From the NCBI GenBank assembly GCA_965247225.1, contig CBDFGT010000017.1, forward strand, positions 62,001 through 126,000: a stretch of 64,000 bases of DNA, given 5' to 3'. Position 1 is the first letter of the stretch. Each line of letters begins with the position of its first letter. A model generated the notes under the pieces. That model searched no databases. It worked only from the letters and a program-made list of their open reading frames with translations, and was not told the origin of the DNA. Shown in pieces: positions 36,432 to 45,550 of this stretch. The position numbers and the translations under genes were made by a program. Source of the DNA: CBDFGT01 sp965247225. GTDB taxonomy: Bacteria; Pseudomonadota; Alphaproteobacteria; Rhizobiales; Rhizobiaceae.

Positions 36432-38786
36432 TCATTGCCCCCTGGAAACATTGTCAATTTTGATATCTCCAAGTGTTCTGAATGTCAGCAGGCCGCCAAT
36501 TTTCCAGTCACTTGCCGACTTGTTTTTGGGATCATAGGTCGTTGTGTATGTCAGTGCAAAGGTCGTGCATTCGTCACCATACCCGAAACCGACGGAATTC
36601 TGCGTCAGAAAATTGGAATTGATGTCATAGATCAGGCTGCCATTGATATTCCAGTTGTCATCCAGCTTGTAACTGGCCGATGTCTGAATTTCGCGTCCCT
36701 GGTTCACGAGGCCGTATTCCGGTTGCGCCGCAATGTGGGAATAGACCAGACTTGTTGTGAGGTTGCCCCCGGAATAGGACAGAGACGTATCAGCCCGGTT
36801 GAGCTTGAAGTCTGATGGATCAATGCGGGTGCTGGTTGACAGCGTAAATCCGGTTACATTGCTGATGGACGCCATGGCAACGTAATCCGAGACATTGGCC
36901 TCAAGTCCGGAATCGGCACCGGCATTCACAAGATCCCTGCTGGCATAAGAGTTTGCACCGAAAAGATGGTAGGATTGCCCCGCAGTGGCACGCAGGATAT
37001 AACCATTGTTGAATGTGCCGGTATATTTAAATCCGATATTGGCGCGTCCGCCGCCCTCGATACGGTCATATCCGGAAAATTTATCGCGATCAAACAGGTT
37101 TGTTGCATCAAAAACCATGCTCTGTGCATCTTCATTCGGTAGCCGCCCGGCTAGCTGTTCGTCAGGGCGCAGGAAGATTTGTGCAATCGGTTCAAAGATT
37201 TGGCTGCTGTTTTCCCCGGCAAGCAGAAGAGGATATCTGGCTTCAAGTCCTGCTGTGACCATCGTCCGTGTCGCGGTACCATCACTCAGGTAGGCCCCGC
37301 TGTAAGAATAGCCAGACCCCAGACTGCCGGGCGTTTTCATGCCGAGCTGAAAGGAATCAGCCCGCGCAGCCACCAAGGGCGTCAGGCTCAGCCCGGAAGC
37401 CGTGATGAAGGTTCGTTTCCATTCCGCTTCTGCTGTCAGGCGCGTCGTATCTCCAGGCAAACCCCGGAACCGGTCAACACCGTTTGCGGTAAATACGTCA
37501 TACCGGCTGCGGGTCAGGCTGGTCAAATTGACATTTGTACTCAACTGCCCGCCGGCAACCGGCCCGGGTGCAAAATATTGGTAGTCCAGAACCGGACGAA
37601 CGATGGCTTGCTGTTCTTCGGCCTTGCTGTCAGCATCGGCATCCTGCACGTCGAAATAATAGCTGCGAAGATCAAAATGGTTCCGGTCGCCCTTGCCGGT
37701 CACATAAATCTGGTTGGCACGGTATTGTGAAGAACCGGGTGCCAGCAAATAGGTATAGGCAAAGTTATTGTCACTCTGCGCCATCGCATCCCAGCCGAAT
37801 GCCCAGCGTGGATTGATCTTGAACTCGGCCTTTGACGAGACCATGAAACGGTTCGTTGCCCGCGCATCACTCGTACCCGCAGTAAATGCACTGGGTGTGC
37901 TCTGGTTGATCCAGGCAAAATGCATTTCATGTTGCCCGGTTTCAAACCGCTGGCGCACTTCGGTATCCAGCAACACACCCTGCTGCGAATAGCCTGTCGT
38001 GTTGAGCGTAGCATCCAGACTCGGCGATATGGCAAGATAATATGGCAAATTCATTCCGAAGCCGAGGGCCTGCGCAGACCTGAAGGTGGGAAAGAGAAAG
38101 CCGGATTTCCGCTTCACAGTTTGGTCGGGAACCTCCAGATAGGGCAGGTATGCAATGGGCATGCCCAGAAGTTCAAACCGGGCATGTTGCATGCGAATCG
38201 TATGCGTGACGCCATTTTGTATGACTTTTTCTGCCTTGACCTGCCAGAATGGCGCACGCTCCGGCTTGTCCGCACAGGGAAGGCAGGCCGAATAGACACC
38301 GTTGTGCAGGACCATTTGTGTCGCATCGATCCGTTCGGCACTTTCGGCGGCCAGTCGGGTATTGTCCGTCGTTTCAATGCGCAGCGCATTCACGAAACCG
38401 TTGGAAAACGTATCGGTAACATCCATCGTATCGGCATAGATGCGGTTGCCGTCCGGTTCAATCAGTTCGATACTGCCTGTCGCAATCAACCGGCCACTCG
38501 CCTGGTCATAATCGAGGCGCTTGGCCACCATCTTGTAACCGGCATAGTTGAGCTGGACGGCACCCTGGGCTGTGACCTTGTTGGCATCGCGATTGTAGAT
38601 CAGGGTGTTTGCCGAAAGCAGCAACTTGGAATCTGACGGAAGGTCAGCAGGCTGAGAGCCCGCGTCCTGTGCAAAAGCGGGAGAAAAATAGCGAGGCCAC
38701 TCGACACCATTCAGGGTGCTGAGGGCCACTGTCATACTCAAAACGGCCAGAATTTTCTGAATCTGTCCGTGTCTGCCTGCTACCAC
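36432..38786 (-). CDS. lptD: LPS assembly protein LptD
   Basis: 784 residues from the GTG at 38786. Signal sequence ending AFAQ; an OstA/LptA-like N-domain (LLLSANTLIYNRDANKVTAQG), then a large C-terminal beta barrel of LptD type ending in aromatic strands. Inserts LPS into the outer leaflet. I chose GTG because it overlaps the lptG stop as TAGTG and gives a signal peptide; the longer ATG frame (38852) reads inside lptG. C-terminal residues are NVSRGQ, without the usual terminal Phe. Confidence 0.9.
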   Translation of the reverse strand: MVAGRHGQIQKILAVLSMTVALSTLNGVEWPRYFSPAFAQDAGSQPADLPSDSKLLLSANTLIYNRDANKVTAQGAVQLNYAGYKMVAKRLDYDQASGRLIATGSIELIEPDGNRIYADTMDVTDTFSNGFVNALRIETTDNTRLAAESAERIDATQMVLHNGVYSACLPCADKPERAPFWQVKAEKVIQNGVTHTIRMQHARFELLGMPIAYLPYLEVPDQTVKRKSGFLFPTFRSAQALGFGMNLPYYLAISPSLDATLNTTGYSQQGVLLDTEVRQRFETGQHEMHFAWINQSTPSAFTAGTSDARATNRFMVSSKAEFKINPRWAFGWDAMAQSDNNFAYTYLLAPGSSQYRANQIYVTGKGDRNHFDLRSYYFDVQDADADSKAEEQQAIVRPVLDYQYFAPGPVAGGQLSTNVNLTSLTRSRYDVFTANGVDRFRGLPGDTTRLTAEAEWKRTFITASGLSLTPLVAARADSFQLGMKTPGSLGSGYSYSGAYLSDGTATRTMVTAGLEARYPLLLAGENSSQIFEPIAQIFLRPDEQLAGRLPNEDAQSMVFDATNLFDRDKFSGYDRIEGGGRANIGFKYTGTFNNGYILRATAGQSYHLFGANSYASRDLVNAGADSGLEANVSDYVAMASISNVTGFTLSTSTRIDPSDFKLNRADTSLSYSGGNLTTSLVYSHIAAQPEYGLVNQGREIQTSASYKLDDNWNINGSLIYDINSNFLTQNSVGFGYGDECTTFALTYTTTYDPKNKSASDWKIGGLLTFRTLGDIKIDNVSRGQ

Positions 38787-39859
38787 TAGCCATCCTCCTG
38801 CTGGAGCAGGATTGCTGCTCCAATTGACATTGCAACAACGATCGGAACCCATGTCGCCACGAACGGAGGAACGACACCACTGTTACCAAACGCTTTTACA
38901 AGCATCGTCACGACATAAAGCATGAAGCCTGTTACAATTCCACCAAATATTAGCGACTGCGACTGATTGAAACGACTGAATTTCAGGGAAACAGTTGCTG
39001 CTATCATCGTCATGGCCACAAGAAGAAAAGGCAGGGACAGCAGATATTGCAATTGCGTTTCCAGTCCCAAAGTTGACATTCCGAAAGAACGGGCGGCATA
39101 CATTTTTCGCGGAATTTCAAAAAAAGCAATTGTTTCAATATTTAACAAACTTTCCTGTATGAATTCCGGCTGTAGCTCCGTCTTGACCCTGACTTCCCTT
39201 TCAAAGCTTGGAGCCTGTCCGCGCCGGATGACATTCACGTCATTAAGCAACCAGTAACCATGTTCCAATTTTGCCTGCCTTGCGTCCTGGCGAGACTCGA
39301 TCCTTTTATCGTTTCCAAAGTGGATCATCACAACATCATTGAGAATGGTTCCGTTTTCCTCAACCGATTTGGCTCCAATAATCGTATCATCGCCGTTACT
39401 GATCTGCCTGAGCCAGGGAACGGATGCGTTCTGGGCTTGCAGCATGTCCGGCTGGAGAACCAGTGCCTGTCTGGTACACCATGCAGACAATGGATTGACC
39501 AGCACAACGGCGGCAACGCCGAACAGGAATGCACCAAAGACAAACGGTGCCATGAATTGCCAAACAGATATCCCTGCTGCCCGTGTGACCACCAGTTCAT
39601 ATCTGCGGTTCAGCGACACCAGTGTTGTCATGCCCACAAAAAGGGTAACGAATGGAATCGTCTGCTGCAGGATCATGGGCAGGCGCAGCAATGTGAGCAA
39701 TGCGGAAAGACCAAGATTTGAACTGGTTTCCGTGGCCATACGTCCGGCATTGGCACTGAAATCGACAAGGAAGATCAAAATCAGCACACCCAGAATAAAC
39801 CAGAACAGGGTTTTGACATACTGGGTAAAAAAATAGCGGTTGATCTGCCCGAAAATCAT
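38786..39859 (-). CDS. lptG: LPS export permease LptG
   Basis: 357 residues from ATG 39859. YjgP/YjgQ family permease: N-terminal helices (NRYFFTQYVKTLFWFILGV), a periplasmic beta-jellyroll region, and C-terminal helices. With LptF and ATPase LptB it extracts LPS from the inner membrane. The start overlaps the lptF stop by 4 bp. A longer frame reaching 40180 lies inside lptF and is spurious. Confidence 0.93.
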   Translation of the reverse strand: MIFGQINRYFFTQYVKTLFWFILGVLILIFLVDFSANAGRMATETSSNLGLSALLTLLRLPMILQQTIPFVTLFVGMTTLVSLNRRYELVVTRAAGISVWQFMAPFVFGAFLFGVAAVVLVNPLSAWCTRQALVLQPDMLQAQNASVPWLRQISNGDDTIIGAKSVEENGTILNDVVMIHFGNDKRIESRQDARQAKLEHGYWLLNDVNVIRRGQAPSFEREVRVKTELQPEFIQESLLNIETIAFFEIPRKMYAARSFGMSTLGLETQLQYLLSLPFLLVAMTMIAATVSLKFSRFNQSQSLIFGGIVTGFMLYVVTMLVKAFGNSGVVPPFVATWVPIVVAMSIGAAILLQQEDG

Positions 39860-41013
39860 CTTTGCCCTCCTGTAATGGAAGGGCCAGAGCGGCTGCGCAA
39901 CGATGAAACGACCCTGCTGAGCCAGGATTTTGAACGTCTTCTGGAAGACTGGATCAACAGGCCAATCGCCCAGGCGACTGTCAGGAAATGGAACATGTAC
40001 AGGTAGACATAGTGGCCGGGATTGGACTCGATATTGTAGGCCATATAAAAGGCCCCCAGTCTCAGCGCAAAACTCACCGCCAGCGCGGAGACCATGGGAT
40101 GCAGGCGTGCCGTCCGGTGCGAACGGGCGTCGCCGGCAAAAACAACAGCCACAAGTGCATAGATCAATGGCAAAGCCCATTCCGTCAGGCGGCGATGAAG
40201 TTCTGCGATATACTGGGTTGGATAGGTGATGACACTTTGATCCAGGGGATCCGGATGCAGCAGGAATGGCAGATCACGATCAATAGGCCCCAGTGCCGCT
40301 TGCTTGCGTGATTTCGACATTTCAGTCAGGTCAAAGGAATAGGACAGGAACTGGATGATAGAGACCTTGCCATCCTTTGTTTTTCTGTGAACCTCTCCGT
40401 CCCGCATGATCAATGCCGTACCGGTTTCATCGATAGAGCCTTCGCGGGCATAGTAGACAAGGGCGGAATCCGGGTCACGCGAATCGGCTATGAACAGACC
40501 CTTCAAAATGCGTCCGTTGGTGCGACTGTCAATCTGGATATAAAGATCGTCGGCGACCTTGCGGAAGGATTTTTCCTGCAGGACGACAGAGAGCAGGTCG
40601 GCATAGGCTGCCGCAACAAGATTGCGGGCCTGAACGCGAACAATCGGTTCCACCAGATTGTCCACACAAAAGGAGCCTATGCTCATGACAAGGGCAAACG
40701 CGACAACTGGCCGTAAAATTGTCGACCGTGGCGCACCCGAAGCGTCTATGACGGTCAGTTCGGAGTCATTGTTCATTGCGGTCAAGGTCTGGCTGACGCC
40801 AATAACAACCGCAAAAGGCAGCACCACCGGAATGATTGTTGGCAGAATCAATGTTGCCAGGAGCATGAAGGAACTGATCGACTGACCGCTGTCGGTCACA
40901 AGATCAACATTTCCGAGAGCCTGAATCACCCACATAATCGCCAGCACCGGCAGCAAGGCTGCAAGCGAGGCTTGCGCGATACGGCGCAAAATATAGGATT
41001 CCAGTAGCTTCAT
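39856..41013 (-). CDS. lptF: LPS export permease LptF
   Basis: 385 residues. Same family as LptG: MKLLESYILRRIAQASLAALL, six transmembrane helices and a central periplasmic domain. LptF and LptG form a heterodimer. Head of the minus-strand operon lptF-lptG-lptD-surA-pdxA-rsmA. The C-terminus is basic (SSRRRSKSWLSRVVSSLRSR), which is longer than average. Confidence 0.93.
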   Translation of the reverse strand: MKLLESYILRRIAQASLAALLPVLAIMWVIQALGNVDLVTDSGQSISSFMLLATLILPTIIPVVLPFAVVIGVSQTLTAMNNDSELTVIDASGAPRSTILRPVVAFALVMSIGSFCVDNLVEPIVRVQARNLVAAAYADLLSVVLQEKSFRKVADDLYIQIDSRTNGRILKGLFIADSRDPDSALVYYAREGSIDETGTALIMRDGEVHRKTKDGKVSIIQFLSYSFDLTEMSKSRKQAALGPIDRDLPFLLHPDPLDQSVITYPTQYIAELHRRLTEWALPLIYALVAVVFAGDARSHRTARLHPMVSALAVSFALRLGAFYMAYNIESNPGHYVYLYMFHFLTVAWAIGLLIQSSRRRSKSWLSRVVSSLRSRSGPSITGGQR

Positions 41014-41097
41014 GCCAACCCTTCGGACAGACCCGCATCAGGTCGCCTGTTTCAGACGAATCCTTTAAAGGCAGTTCAAAAAATATGCCAATGGAAA

Positions 41098-41853
41098 TCA
41101 GGGACCAAGGCTCCTTTTCCACCCGAAACGACTGATGAGAAACGCAAAAACCACAGGTGCCGACAACCATCCAAGCAGCGCATCCGAGAAGTAATGGCCT
41201 CCGAAAGCAACGCGCAGTGCCGGCGTTGCAATGGAAATCACGATCAGACATGTACCCGCTACCGGACGCCAGCTCTTCGGTAAAAACGGGATGAGACACA
41301 GCAACCATCCGGCACTGGCAGCCTCGCCGGAAATGAATGAACAATTGCTGTCGCAATGGTCAGTGAACACGCCTGCGGGGACAAAAGGCAGGTATCCGCC
41401 GAAGAAATCGGTCTGCAGGGGCCGGGGTCGTCCTGAATAGGCCTTGAGGAACATATTGACGATCAGGACAACGCTGATGAACCAGCTTGAAACAACAAGA
41501 ACCAGCGGATGGCGCAAGGCGCGCAGGGTCGGCGTGGCCGTTGGCAGGCTGGACATCAGGATAGCAAGCAGGCATAGCCCGAGCAAAATCGGCGGCGTAA
41601 CATAGAAGACACTGCGAAGATAAGCGAGGCTGGGCCATTGCGAAAGACCGAAAAGCCCGCAACGCTGGTCCGGGTGCAAACCGGCGGCGCATGCCTGATC
41701 GGTGTAGAACAGATTTTGCACCGCGATATCAATCGCCGGAAAATCGTGCAGGATCGACAGCAACAACAGCCACAAGAGCAGAAGTGCCACAAACAGGCGA
41801 TATTTTAAAATTCCGTTTGACAAGGCCGAACCTGTTTTCACCCGCCATAACAA
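41098..41853 (-). CDS. PAP2 family phosphatase (lipid phosphatase-like)
   Basis: 251 residues, six hydrophobic segments. The PAP2 motifs are in order: K137-x4-RPRP (142-145), C171-SFISGEA (172-178) and R214-x5-H220-x3-D224. The central motif has Glu177 where PSGH has His, a form I believe occurs in LpxE/LpxF-type and related lipid phosphatases, though I could not check. Upstream of lptF (84-bp gap) and divergent from pepA, so a lipid A or phospholipid phosphatase is plausible. Confidence 0.82.
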   Translation of the reverse strand: MLWRVKTGSALSNGILKYRLFVALLLLWLLLLSILHDFPAIDIAVQNLFYTDQACAAGLHPDQRCGLFGLSQWPSLAYLRSVFYVTPPILLGLCLLAILMSSLPTATPTLRALRHPLVLVVSSWFISVVLIVNMFLKAYSGRPRPLQTDFFGGYLPFVPAGVFTDHCDSNCSFISGEAASAGWLLCLIPFLPKSWRPVAGTCLIVISIATPALRVAFGGHYFSDALLGWLSAPVVFAFLISRFGWKRSLGP

Positions 41854-42027
41854 GGCTCATCCCTGCTGCGGTCTGGCGCTTATCTGGCAAGTCATCGGTG
41901 TCCGGTCAAGGGCAGCCTTGCGGGTCACCCATTGAAAAAAGCGATAAACCGCTTCTCTTCTCCTTGCGTTGGCGGCAGAAACGGTGAACATCGCAGCCAC
42001 GGAGTCTGTTGTACATTTGAGGTTTTT

Positions 42028-43521
42028 ATGTCTGTTTCGTTTGAAATTTCCTTCACATCCCATATGCCTTCCGGAGGGGAACTTGCTATTTTGACGCGCC
42101 TGTCCGGCGATGGTCCTGCCGCAGGTGCCTCGGTCGCCGATCCGCAGAACATCATTGCAAAAGCCGGGAAAACCTCTGCCTTTGCAGGAAAGGCGCTTGC
42201 AACACTGGAAATCCTCGCCCCGCACGGATCGGGTTTTGAGCGCCTGGTCGTTCTGGGGCTGGGAAAGCCGGACCAGATCAGTGCCCATTCCTGGCTGAAG
42301 GCCGGTGGCGTTGCTGCATCCAGATGCGCAAAAGCTCAATCCATGGTGATTTGCCTTGACGCGGAAGGCGCGGGCGTGACGGCAACAGGCGTTGCAGACT
42401 TTGCACTCGGCATGCTGATGCGCGGCTATGCCTTTGACAGATACAAAACCCGCAAGGCAGACGATGACACGGACAGCACGTCAAGAACGGTCATGGTCAC
42501 GATTGTAACGGCGCAGGCGGAAGCGGCGGCTGTCGCCTGGGAAACGACAAAATCCATAGCGGACGGTGTGATTCTGGCCCGTGATCTTGTCAATGAACCG
42601 GCCAATGTGCTTGGACCGGTCGAGTTTGCCGCCAGGGCCAGGGCACTGGAGGCGCTGGGTGTCGTGGTTGAAATTCTCACGGAAAAAGAAATGGCAGCCC
42701 TTGGCATGGGCGCGTTGCTGGCCGTGGGGCAGGGCTCGGTGCGTCCGCCGCGCATGGCCGTGATGCAGTGGAATGGCGGCACGGCAGGCGAAAAGCCGGT
42801 GGCCTTTGTTGGCAAGGGCGTTGTCTTCGATACGGGCGGCATCTCCATCAAGCCTGCCGGTGGCATGGAAGACATGAAGGGCGACATGGGCGGCGCTGCC
42901 GCTGTCACCGGCCTGATGCATGTTCTGGCCTCCCGCAAGGCCAGGGTCAATGCCGTCGGCGTGATCGGCCTTGTTGAAAACATGCCGGATGGCAATGCCT
43001 ATCGCCCCGGCGATGTGGTGACCTCCATGTCGGGACAGACGATCGAGGTTCTCAATACCGATGCCGAAGGCCGGCTCGTTCTTGGCGATGCCCTGTGGTA
43101 TTGCAACGACCGTTTTGAACCGAAGTTCATGATCAATCTGGCAACATTGACCGGGGCCATCGGCGTGGCGCTCGGGCCGCACCATGCAGGGCTGTTTTCC
43201 AACAACGATGACCTGTCTGAAAAGCTTCTGGCTGCGGGTATTCAAACCGCTGAAAAGCTCTGGCGCATGCCGCTCGGGGCCGAATATGACAAGATGATCG
43301 ACAGCAAGATTGCCGATATGAAAAACACCGGCGGTCGTCAGGCCGGCGCAATTACGGCAGCCCAGTTTCTGAAACGCTATGTCAGGGACACGCCCTGGGC
43401 CCATCTGGATGTTGCCAGCACGGCCATGGGCTCGCCTGCAGATGAAATCAGCCAGTCATGGGCGTCTGGTTTTGGCGTGCGCCTGCTGAACGAACTCGTG
43501 CGTGCCCATTACGAAAGCTGA
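42028..43521 (+). CDS. pepA: Leucyl aminopeptidase (M17)
   Basis: 497 residues. The M17 signature NTDAEGRLVLGDALWY is present, as are GKGVVFDTGGISIKP and the K-D-M-K-G-D-M metal/catalytic region. Releases N-terminal residues; hexameric, two metal ions. ATG 42028 (MSVSFEISFTSHM); the longer frame begins in the region upstream and is unlikely. The stop is 1 bp before holC. Confidence 0.96.
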   Translation: MSVSFEISFTSHMPSGGELAILTRLSGDGPAAGASVADPQNIIAKAGKTSAFAGKALATLEILAPHGSGFERLVVLGLGKPDQISAHSWLKAGGVAASRCAKAQSMVICLDAEGAGVTATGVADFALGMLMRGYAFDRYKTRKADDDTDSTSRTVMVTIVTAQAEAAAVAWETTKSIADGVILARDLVNEPANVLGPVEFAARARALEALGVVVEILTEKEMAALGMGALLAVGQGSVRPPRMAVMQWNGGTAGEKPVAFVGKGVVFDTGGISIKPAGGMEDMKGDMGGAAAVTGLMHVLASRKARVNAVGVIGLVENMPDGNAYRPGDVVTSMSGQTIEVLNTDAEGRLVLGDALWYCNDRFEPKFMINLATLTGAIGVALGPHHAGLFSNNDDLSEKLLAAGIQTAEKLWRMPLGAEYDKMIDSKIADMKNTGGRQAGAITAAQFLKRYVRDTPWAHLDVASTAMGSPADEISQSWASGFGVRLLNELVRAHYES

Positions 43522-43522
43522 G

Positions 43523-43972
43523 ATGACGGAAATCCTGTTTTACCATCTGACGGAATCCAGGCTGGAAGACGCACTCCCGCCGCTTCTGGAAAAAAGTCTG
43601 GAGCGCGGCTGGCGGGTGATCGTGCAGACATCAAGTGAAGCCCGGCGCGATGCGCTGGACACGCATTTGTGGACATTCCGCGAGGACAGTTTTCTGCCGC
43701 ATGGCACCGATGCCGAAGACAACAGCCAGAACCAGCCGGTTTTGTTGACAGCGCAGGCAGGCAACGACAATCAGGCAAATGTGCGTTTCATGGTCGATGG
43801 CGCGGTTCCACCATCGCTGGACGGCTATGAGCGCGTGGTTTTCATGTTTGACGGTTATGATCCGCAACAGTTGGAAAATGCCCGTGCCGAATGGAAACGG
43901 CTGAAATCTGACGGTCATACCCTGACCTACTGGCAGCAGACCGAAGACGGGCGCTGGCAGAAGAAGGCTTAG
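43523..43972 (+). CDS. holC: DNA polymerase III subunit chi
   Basis: 149 residues. ILFYHLTESRLEDALPPLLEKSLERGWRVIVQ is the chi start, then LDTHLWTFREDSFLPHG and QPVLLT. Links the clamp loader to SSB. The gene lies one base after the pepA stop, the usual pepA-holC pairing. Ends with a hairpin shared with the convergent GalD-like remnant. Confidence 0.94.
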   Translation: MTEILFYHLTESRLEDALPPLLEKSLERGWRVIVQTSSEARRDALDTHLWTFREDSFLPHGTDAEDNSQNQPVLLTAQAGNDNQANVRFMVDGAVPPSLDGYERVVFMFDGYDPQQLENARAEWKRLKSDGHTLTYWQQTEDGRWQKKA

Positions 43973-43979
43973 AAATGCA

Positions 43980-44008
43980 TGAGGCTTCCGGCAGCACCGG
44001 AAGCCTCA
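43980..44008. terminator. Bidirectional hairpin between holC and the GalD-like gene
   Basis: A perfect 12-bp stem around TGAGGCTTCCGG (43980-43991) with a CAGCA loop and its complement to 44008. It lies between convergent stop codons. No clear T tract follows on either strand, so function is inferred from position. Confidence 0.65.
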
Positions 44009-44019
44009 GACAGAAACTC

Positions 44020-44947
44020 TCAATCGTAAAACGCTTCCACAAATTTGCGCTTGCCCAGCATGAAGGCATCGGCCACATGCGTCAGCGGAGCCAGATCGAC
44101 ATCGGACGTGCGGGTCTTGATGATGTCGGAAAAACGCTTGTAGAGCAGCGGATATTCCTGCTCCGGTTCGGCCAGTTTCAGCTCTTCGTTGATAAACAGC
44201 TTGGCACCGCCATCGGCAAGGCGCAGCATGCCGGCCCCGGTCTCGGCAATAATATCCCAGCTCTGCTTGCCGGTCTGGCGCCAGTCAAACTCCATGGAAA
44301 CCGGCAGGCCGTTGGAATCGCTGAAAGCAATATTGGCAGCAATCGGCGCATCGCGGTTTTCCGGGAATTCCAGAACTGCAGACGTGATGAACAGCGGACG
44401 CGGCATGATATGGGTGACAATCGATAAAGCATTGATACCCGGATCAAACACGCCCAGACCGCCTGCCTGCCAGATCCATTCCTGGTTGGGGTGCCAGTGG
44501 CGCACATCTTCTTTCCAGATAACCTTGAGGCTTTTCAATGTCGTGTCTGCCAGAAAGGTCTTTGCCGGCTTCCACGCCCGGCGCATAGCGGGAATGCCAG
44601 CTGGCAAACAGCGATACATTCTTCGATTTTGCAAGGGCTGCGAGATCATGCACTTCGCTCAGCGTTGCTCCAGGCGGCTTTTCCAGAAACACATGCTTGC
44701 CGGCCGAGAGCGCCTTGAAAGCGGCTTCATAGCGATATTGCGGCGGCATGCAGAGGGAAACAGCGTCCACTTCCTTGACCATCTCCAGCATCACATCAAT
44801 GGACTTGAAATTGGCAATGCCGTCAATGGTGCCATTGCGGCTGGCCGCAGCCACAAGTTGGAAGGACGGGTTTGCGGCAATGGCCGGAATATGCTGGTCG
44901 CGAACAATTTTGCCGACGCCGACAATGGCAAGTTTGATAGAGGACAT
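44020..44947 (-). pseudogene. Gfo/Idh/MocA family dehydrogenase (D-galactose 1-dehydrogenase-like), one frameshift
   Basis: Two frames together give ~308 residues of a Gfo/Idh/MocA protein: LAIVGVGKIVRDQHIPAIA, the EKP loop (LEKPPGATLSEV), WHSRYAP, then WKEDVRHWHPNQEWIW, GGLGVFDPGINALSI and FDWRQTG. The layout fits D-galactose 1-dehydrogenase-type enzymes. One extra base near 44566 (GCCGGC for GCGGC) breaks the frame; both halves are otherwise well conserved. ATG 44947 (MSSIKLA). Confidence 0.8.
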
Positions 44948-45163
44948 GGTGCTCCGCCCGAAAACTGTGATCATGGGTGCCACGTTCTAACAGAAAGGGT
45001 GCCGGGAGCAAGGCAGGAATCGCAAGACCAGATGCGATGTGACGGTGTTTTTACAATGGTAATCCCGCATGTCAGGCCGCTTCATGACAATGGACTCTTG
45101 CGAAGGACCGCGAAAAAATCTAAGGCATGCTCGCAGCAAATGGATTCCAGGGAGCTTTTGAAA

Positions 45164-45490
45164 ATGGCTTTTCTCAACATGTCAATCCTGTTTCCCTTCA
45201 TGCTCGCGGCCACGTTGACGGGATGTGTCAGCGAAACACCGGAACAGGATTTTGTGCCGCGTCCGGTTTCCACACCCGCTCCCTTGCCGCAATATGCGCA
45301 GGAAAAGCTGCAAAGCCTGTGTCTGCAGGCAACAGCCCGCAATTTCGGCACGAAGCCTGAAAATCTGGTGCCAGACCAGTTCATGTCCACCGGCAACGGC
45401 AATTACCAGTACAATCTGAAATATGGATCAAAGGAAGCCGCCTGCTTCATCGATACGGCAGGCCGGATTGAAGCCATCTCGATGTTCTGA
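45164..45490 (+). CDS. Small lipoprotein, unknown function
   Basis: 108 residues. Signal with lipobox LTGC (Cys at about residue 20: AATLTGC) predicts a lipidated protein. Then a Pro-rich linker (FVPRPVSTPAPLPQYAQ), and a domain with two Cys (SLCLQATA, AACFIDTAG) and N-G-N-Y-Q-Y-N. I do not recognise the family. GGGAG at ~9 bp before ATG supports the start. An open frame extends upstream on the antisense of the GalD-like gene but is not coding. No partner genes. Confidence 0.72.
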   Translation: MAFLNMSILFPFMLAATLTGCVSETPEQDFVPRPVSTPAPLPQYAQEKLQSLCLQATARNFGTKPENLVPDQFMSTGNGNYQYNLKYGSKEAACFIDTAGRIEAISMF

Positions 45491-45550
45491 TGCGAACAGA
45501 TGACCTGAACAGGACCGGAAGATCGAAACGGCGTCTGGGTTTACCCGCCA

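Noticed and set aside
44189..45163. Long plus-strand extension upstream of the small lipoprotein
   Set aside because: Runs antisense through the GalD-like gene; the lipoprotein has its own ribosome site and signal peptide at 45164.
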